From positions 620,001 through 684,000 of the forward strand of contig NZ_JBHSSW010000066.1 of the NCBI RefSeq assembly GCF_042659465.1: a stretch of 64,000 nucleotides of DNA, written 5' to 3'. The stretch comes from Ponticaulis profundi (GTDB lineage Bacteria; Pseudomonadota; Alphaproteobacteria; Caulobacterales; Hyphomonadaceae). Below, piece after piece: positions 62,358 to 64,000 of this stretch. The notes below the pieces were generated by a model, which had not been told where the DNA came from, ran no database searches, and saw only the letters and a program-made list of their open reading frames with translations. The translations under genes were made by a program, and so were the position numbers. Position 1 is the stretch's first letter. Each line of letters begins with the position of its first letter.

Positions 62358-63278
62358 GTGCCTGATTTTCCTTCGCCAACTCTGATTGCTGCGCCGCTGT
62401 TTGTTCTCGCTATTGCCTGGGAATGGTGGGCCGTCGCAACCGGCCGCGCACGCGGAAAGTATGAATCGAAAGACGCCTTTGCGTCCATGGCGATGGGCAT
62501 CGGAAATGTCGTCGTCAACACGCTGAGCGCTACCGTCACCTTTCTGATGTTAGTGTTTTTCTGGCAGTTCCGGATCGCTGAGCTACCATTCACCTGGTGG
62601 AGCGTTCTCATAGCCTTTTTGCTCTATGACTTCGTGTATTACTGGAAACACCGTTTTGCGCACCGAGTGCGCTGGTTCTGGATGGAACACGTCACGCACC
62701 ATTCAAGCCAGCACTACAATCTGACCACCGCCGTCCGCCAACCATGGTTCGGCCCGTTTACCGGATTGATCCTTCTTGGCGCCCCGCTCGTCATCCTCGG
62801 ATTTCATCCTGCCCTGCTCGCCCTCGTTGGCGGACTGAACCTCGTCTATCAGTTCTGGATCCATACCGAAGCGATTGATCGCCTGCCGCGCTGGGTCGAG
62901 TTCATCTTCAACACGCCGAGCCATCACCGGGTACACCATGCCACCCACCCGATGTATCTGGACCGAAACTATGCAGGCGTGTTCATCATCTGGGACCGAC
63001 TTTTCGGCACCTTTACCGAAGAGACCGCGGACCTGCCTATGGAGTACGGTGTCGTCAAACCACTCGCCTCCTACAATCCCTTAATCGTAGCATATCATGA
63101 AGGCTGGGGGCTTGCCCGCGACTGCGTTAGCGATGGCCTACGTCCGCATATCTGGCTGGCGCGCGCGTCTCAGCCTCCCGGCTGGTCACCCGATGGCAAG
63201 CACCAGCGAAGCGAGGATATTCGTCGCGCGTACGAAGGCAGCACCGCACCGAAGGATGAAACCGCGGAATCCGCCTGA
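62358..63278 (+). CDS. Sterol desaturase/fatty-acid hydroxylase family membrane enzyme
   Basis: 306 residues from GTG 62358 (the nearby ATG is in another frame). Four hydrophobic segments, and the three histidine clusters for the di-iron site: HRFAH (about 98-102), HVTHHSSQH (about 111-119), and HHRVHHATH (about 190-199). Uses molecular oxygen to hydroxylate or desaturate a lipid in the inner membrane. Similar proteins hydroxylate ornithine lipids, carotenoids or sterol-like substrates; which is unknown. Followed after 111 bases by an acyl-CoA synthetase gene on the same strand. Confidence 0.9.
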   Translation: MPDFPSPTLIAAPLFVLAIAWEWWAVATGRARGKYESKDAFASMAMGIGNVVVNTLSATVTFLMLVFFWQFRIAELPFTWWSVLIAFLLYDFVYYWKHRFAHRVRWFWMEHVTHHSSQHYNLTTAVRQPWFGPFTGLILLGAPLVILGFHPALLALVGGLNLVYQFWIHTEAIDRLPRWVEFIFNTPSHHRVHHATHPMYLDRNYAGVFIIWDRLFGTFTEETADLPMEYGVVKPLASYNPLIVAYHEGWGLARDCVSDGLRPHIWLARASQPPGWSPDGKHQRSEDIRRAYEGSTAPKDETAESA

Positions 63279-63389
63279 AACGCCCCCTCCTTCCCTAGCG
63301 TCAGAGATAGACAGCCCGTACAGCTTCGCTATGTTCCGCCCTAGAAAGATATTGGCAGCGCAGCCAAAAAAAATCGAGGGAGAAAACAT

Positions 63390-64000
63390 ATGAGTCAGGC
63401 GCAAACTTTCCACCCATATATCCAGGCCGCGAAAACGCCGGATAAACCTGCTCTCATCATGGGTGGAAGTGGTGAAACCATCACCTTCAAGCAAATGGAT
63501 GACCGTTCGAACCAGGGCGCTCAGCTGTTCCGGTCGCTCGGGCTAGAGAAAGGCGACACCATCGCAATCTTTCTCGACAACAATCCGCGTTATTTTGAAA
63601 TCGCTTGGGCTGCGCAACGCAGTGGTCTTTACTTCACCTGCATTTCCTCGCGTCTCACTGCGCCAGAAGTGAAATATATCGTCGAGGATTCCGGGTCCCA
63701 GATCCTTATCACCTGCCCTGCGCTTGCCGACGTTGCGAAAGAAGTGAAGGCAACGACAACTCTCGACAAATACTACAGCGTCTCTGGAAGCATTGAAGGC
63801 TTTGAAGATTTCGAGGCTGATCGCAATGCTCAGCCAGCCGAGCGTGTTGCCGACGAGAGCTCCGGCGCAGATATGCTCTATTCCTCGGGAACAACGGGAC
63901 GTCCGAAAGGCATTCGTCCGACGCTTGATCCCGATATGCCGATTGATGTTGATACTGTGCTGCGCATGATCCTTGGCGGCGCAGGCGGCTTTACAGAAGA
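63390..64000 (+). CDS. AMP-dependent acyl-CoA synthetase (C-terminus cut by window edge)
   Basis: About 203 residues visible. Starts at ATG 63390 after GAGGGAG. The adenylate-forming motif is seen in MLYSSGTTGRPKGIRPT (P-loop-like SGTTGRPKG, about 168-180), with N-terminal ITFKQMDDRSNQGAQLFRSLGLEKGDTIAIFLDN. Activates a carboxylic acid as acyl-adenylate and then acyl-CoA. Long family length is about 500-540, so more than half lies outside the window. Possible operon with the sterol desaturase-type gene. Confidence 0.9.
   Translation, partial: MSQAQTFHPYIQAAKTPDKPALIMGGSGETITFKQMDDRSNQGAQLFRSLGLEKGDTIAIFLDNNPRYFEIAWAAQRSGLYFTCISSRLTAPEVKYIVEDSGSQILITCPALADVAKEVKATTTLDKYYSVSGSIEGFEDFEADRNAQPAERVADESSGADMLYSSGTTGRPKGIRPTLDPDMPIDVDTVLRMILGGAGGFTE

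Overview
The window reads as chromosomal DNA of an alphaproteobacterium, most likely a Hyphomonadaceae/Caulobacter relative of moderate GC. The reasons are the gene orders (hdaA-ppk beside purMN; infA-maf-RNase E/G-yacG; murA-DUF2948-hisD-UPF0262; ppx-rlmE), three TonB-dependent receptors, and lipid genes such as a sterol-desaturase-type enzyme and acyl-CoA enzymes. Genus cannot be fixed from sequence reading alone. No phage, insertion sequence, integrase, CRISPR array or rRNA was seen. Most genes lie on the minus strand.

Layout. 1-5.5 kb: polyphosphate kinase (cut by the left edge), the DnaA-inactivating HdaA, a DUF2066 exported protein, and divergent purM-purN. 5.5-8.4 kb: a TonB receptor with a Fur-like box and a DUF6498 membrane protein. 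8.4-11.3 kb: rimO, monothiol glutaredoxin, a nucleotide-sugar-epimerase-like protein and a BolA protein. 11.4-16.4 kb: an arginine succinyltransferase operon (M20 hydrolase-astA-astD-astB) in which an M20 metallohydrolase stands where the desuccinylase would be expected. 16.7-19.2 kb: an OmpA-type porin with 29 consecutive prolines and a lipoprotein beta-propeller phytase. 19.3-25.4 kb: conserved housekeeping block (yacG, RNase E/G, maf, infA, UPF0262, hisD, DUF2948, murA, a 49-residue basic protein, tRNA-Thr).

25.6-45.6 kb, between tRNA-Thr and rlmE, is an accessory catabolic region. It holds two major-facilitator transporters, a methyltransferase, a triple-RidA fusion, three short-chain dehydrogenases, an NTF2-like exported protein, a TonB receptor, two exported carboxylesterases (one with a twin-arginine-type signal, one lipoprotein), an aminohydrolase, a lipoprotein serine hydrolase and a GH13 glucosidase. 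I infer an uptake-and-hydrolysis system for an unidentified ester- and nitrogen-containing compound. No dedicated regulator was found in it, but AT-rich palindromes and a direct repeat lie upstream of the TonB receptor.

45.6-64 kb: rlmE and ppx, heat-shock hspQ, GFA protein, acyl-CoA dehydrogenase, a DUF2807 lipoprotein, a thioesterase, a pair of amidohydrolases of which one has lost its metal ligands, a 30-residue membrane microprotein, a LuxR-type regulator fused to an alpha/beta hydrolase whose nucleophile position is Thr, a short plus-strand transcription unit (12-residue leader ORF plus terminator), a glutathione transferase, a TonB receptor with a structured leader, a CNT nucleoside transporter, a crotonase whose Shine-Dalgarno is in a perfect hairpin, an internally duplicated glycine-zipper protein, a sterol-desaturase-type enzyme and the start of an acyl-CoA synthetase.

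There is no gene-free stretch above 300 bases; the longest (about 210-260 bases at 16.42-16.69, 17.87-18.11, 34.23-34.45, 43.73-43.94, 55.60-55.83 and 59.96-60.20 kb) are described below or hold nothing I recognise (43.73-43.94 kb).
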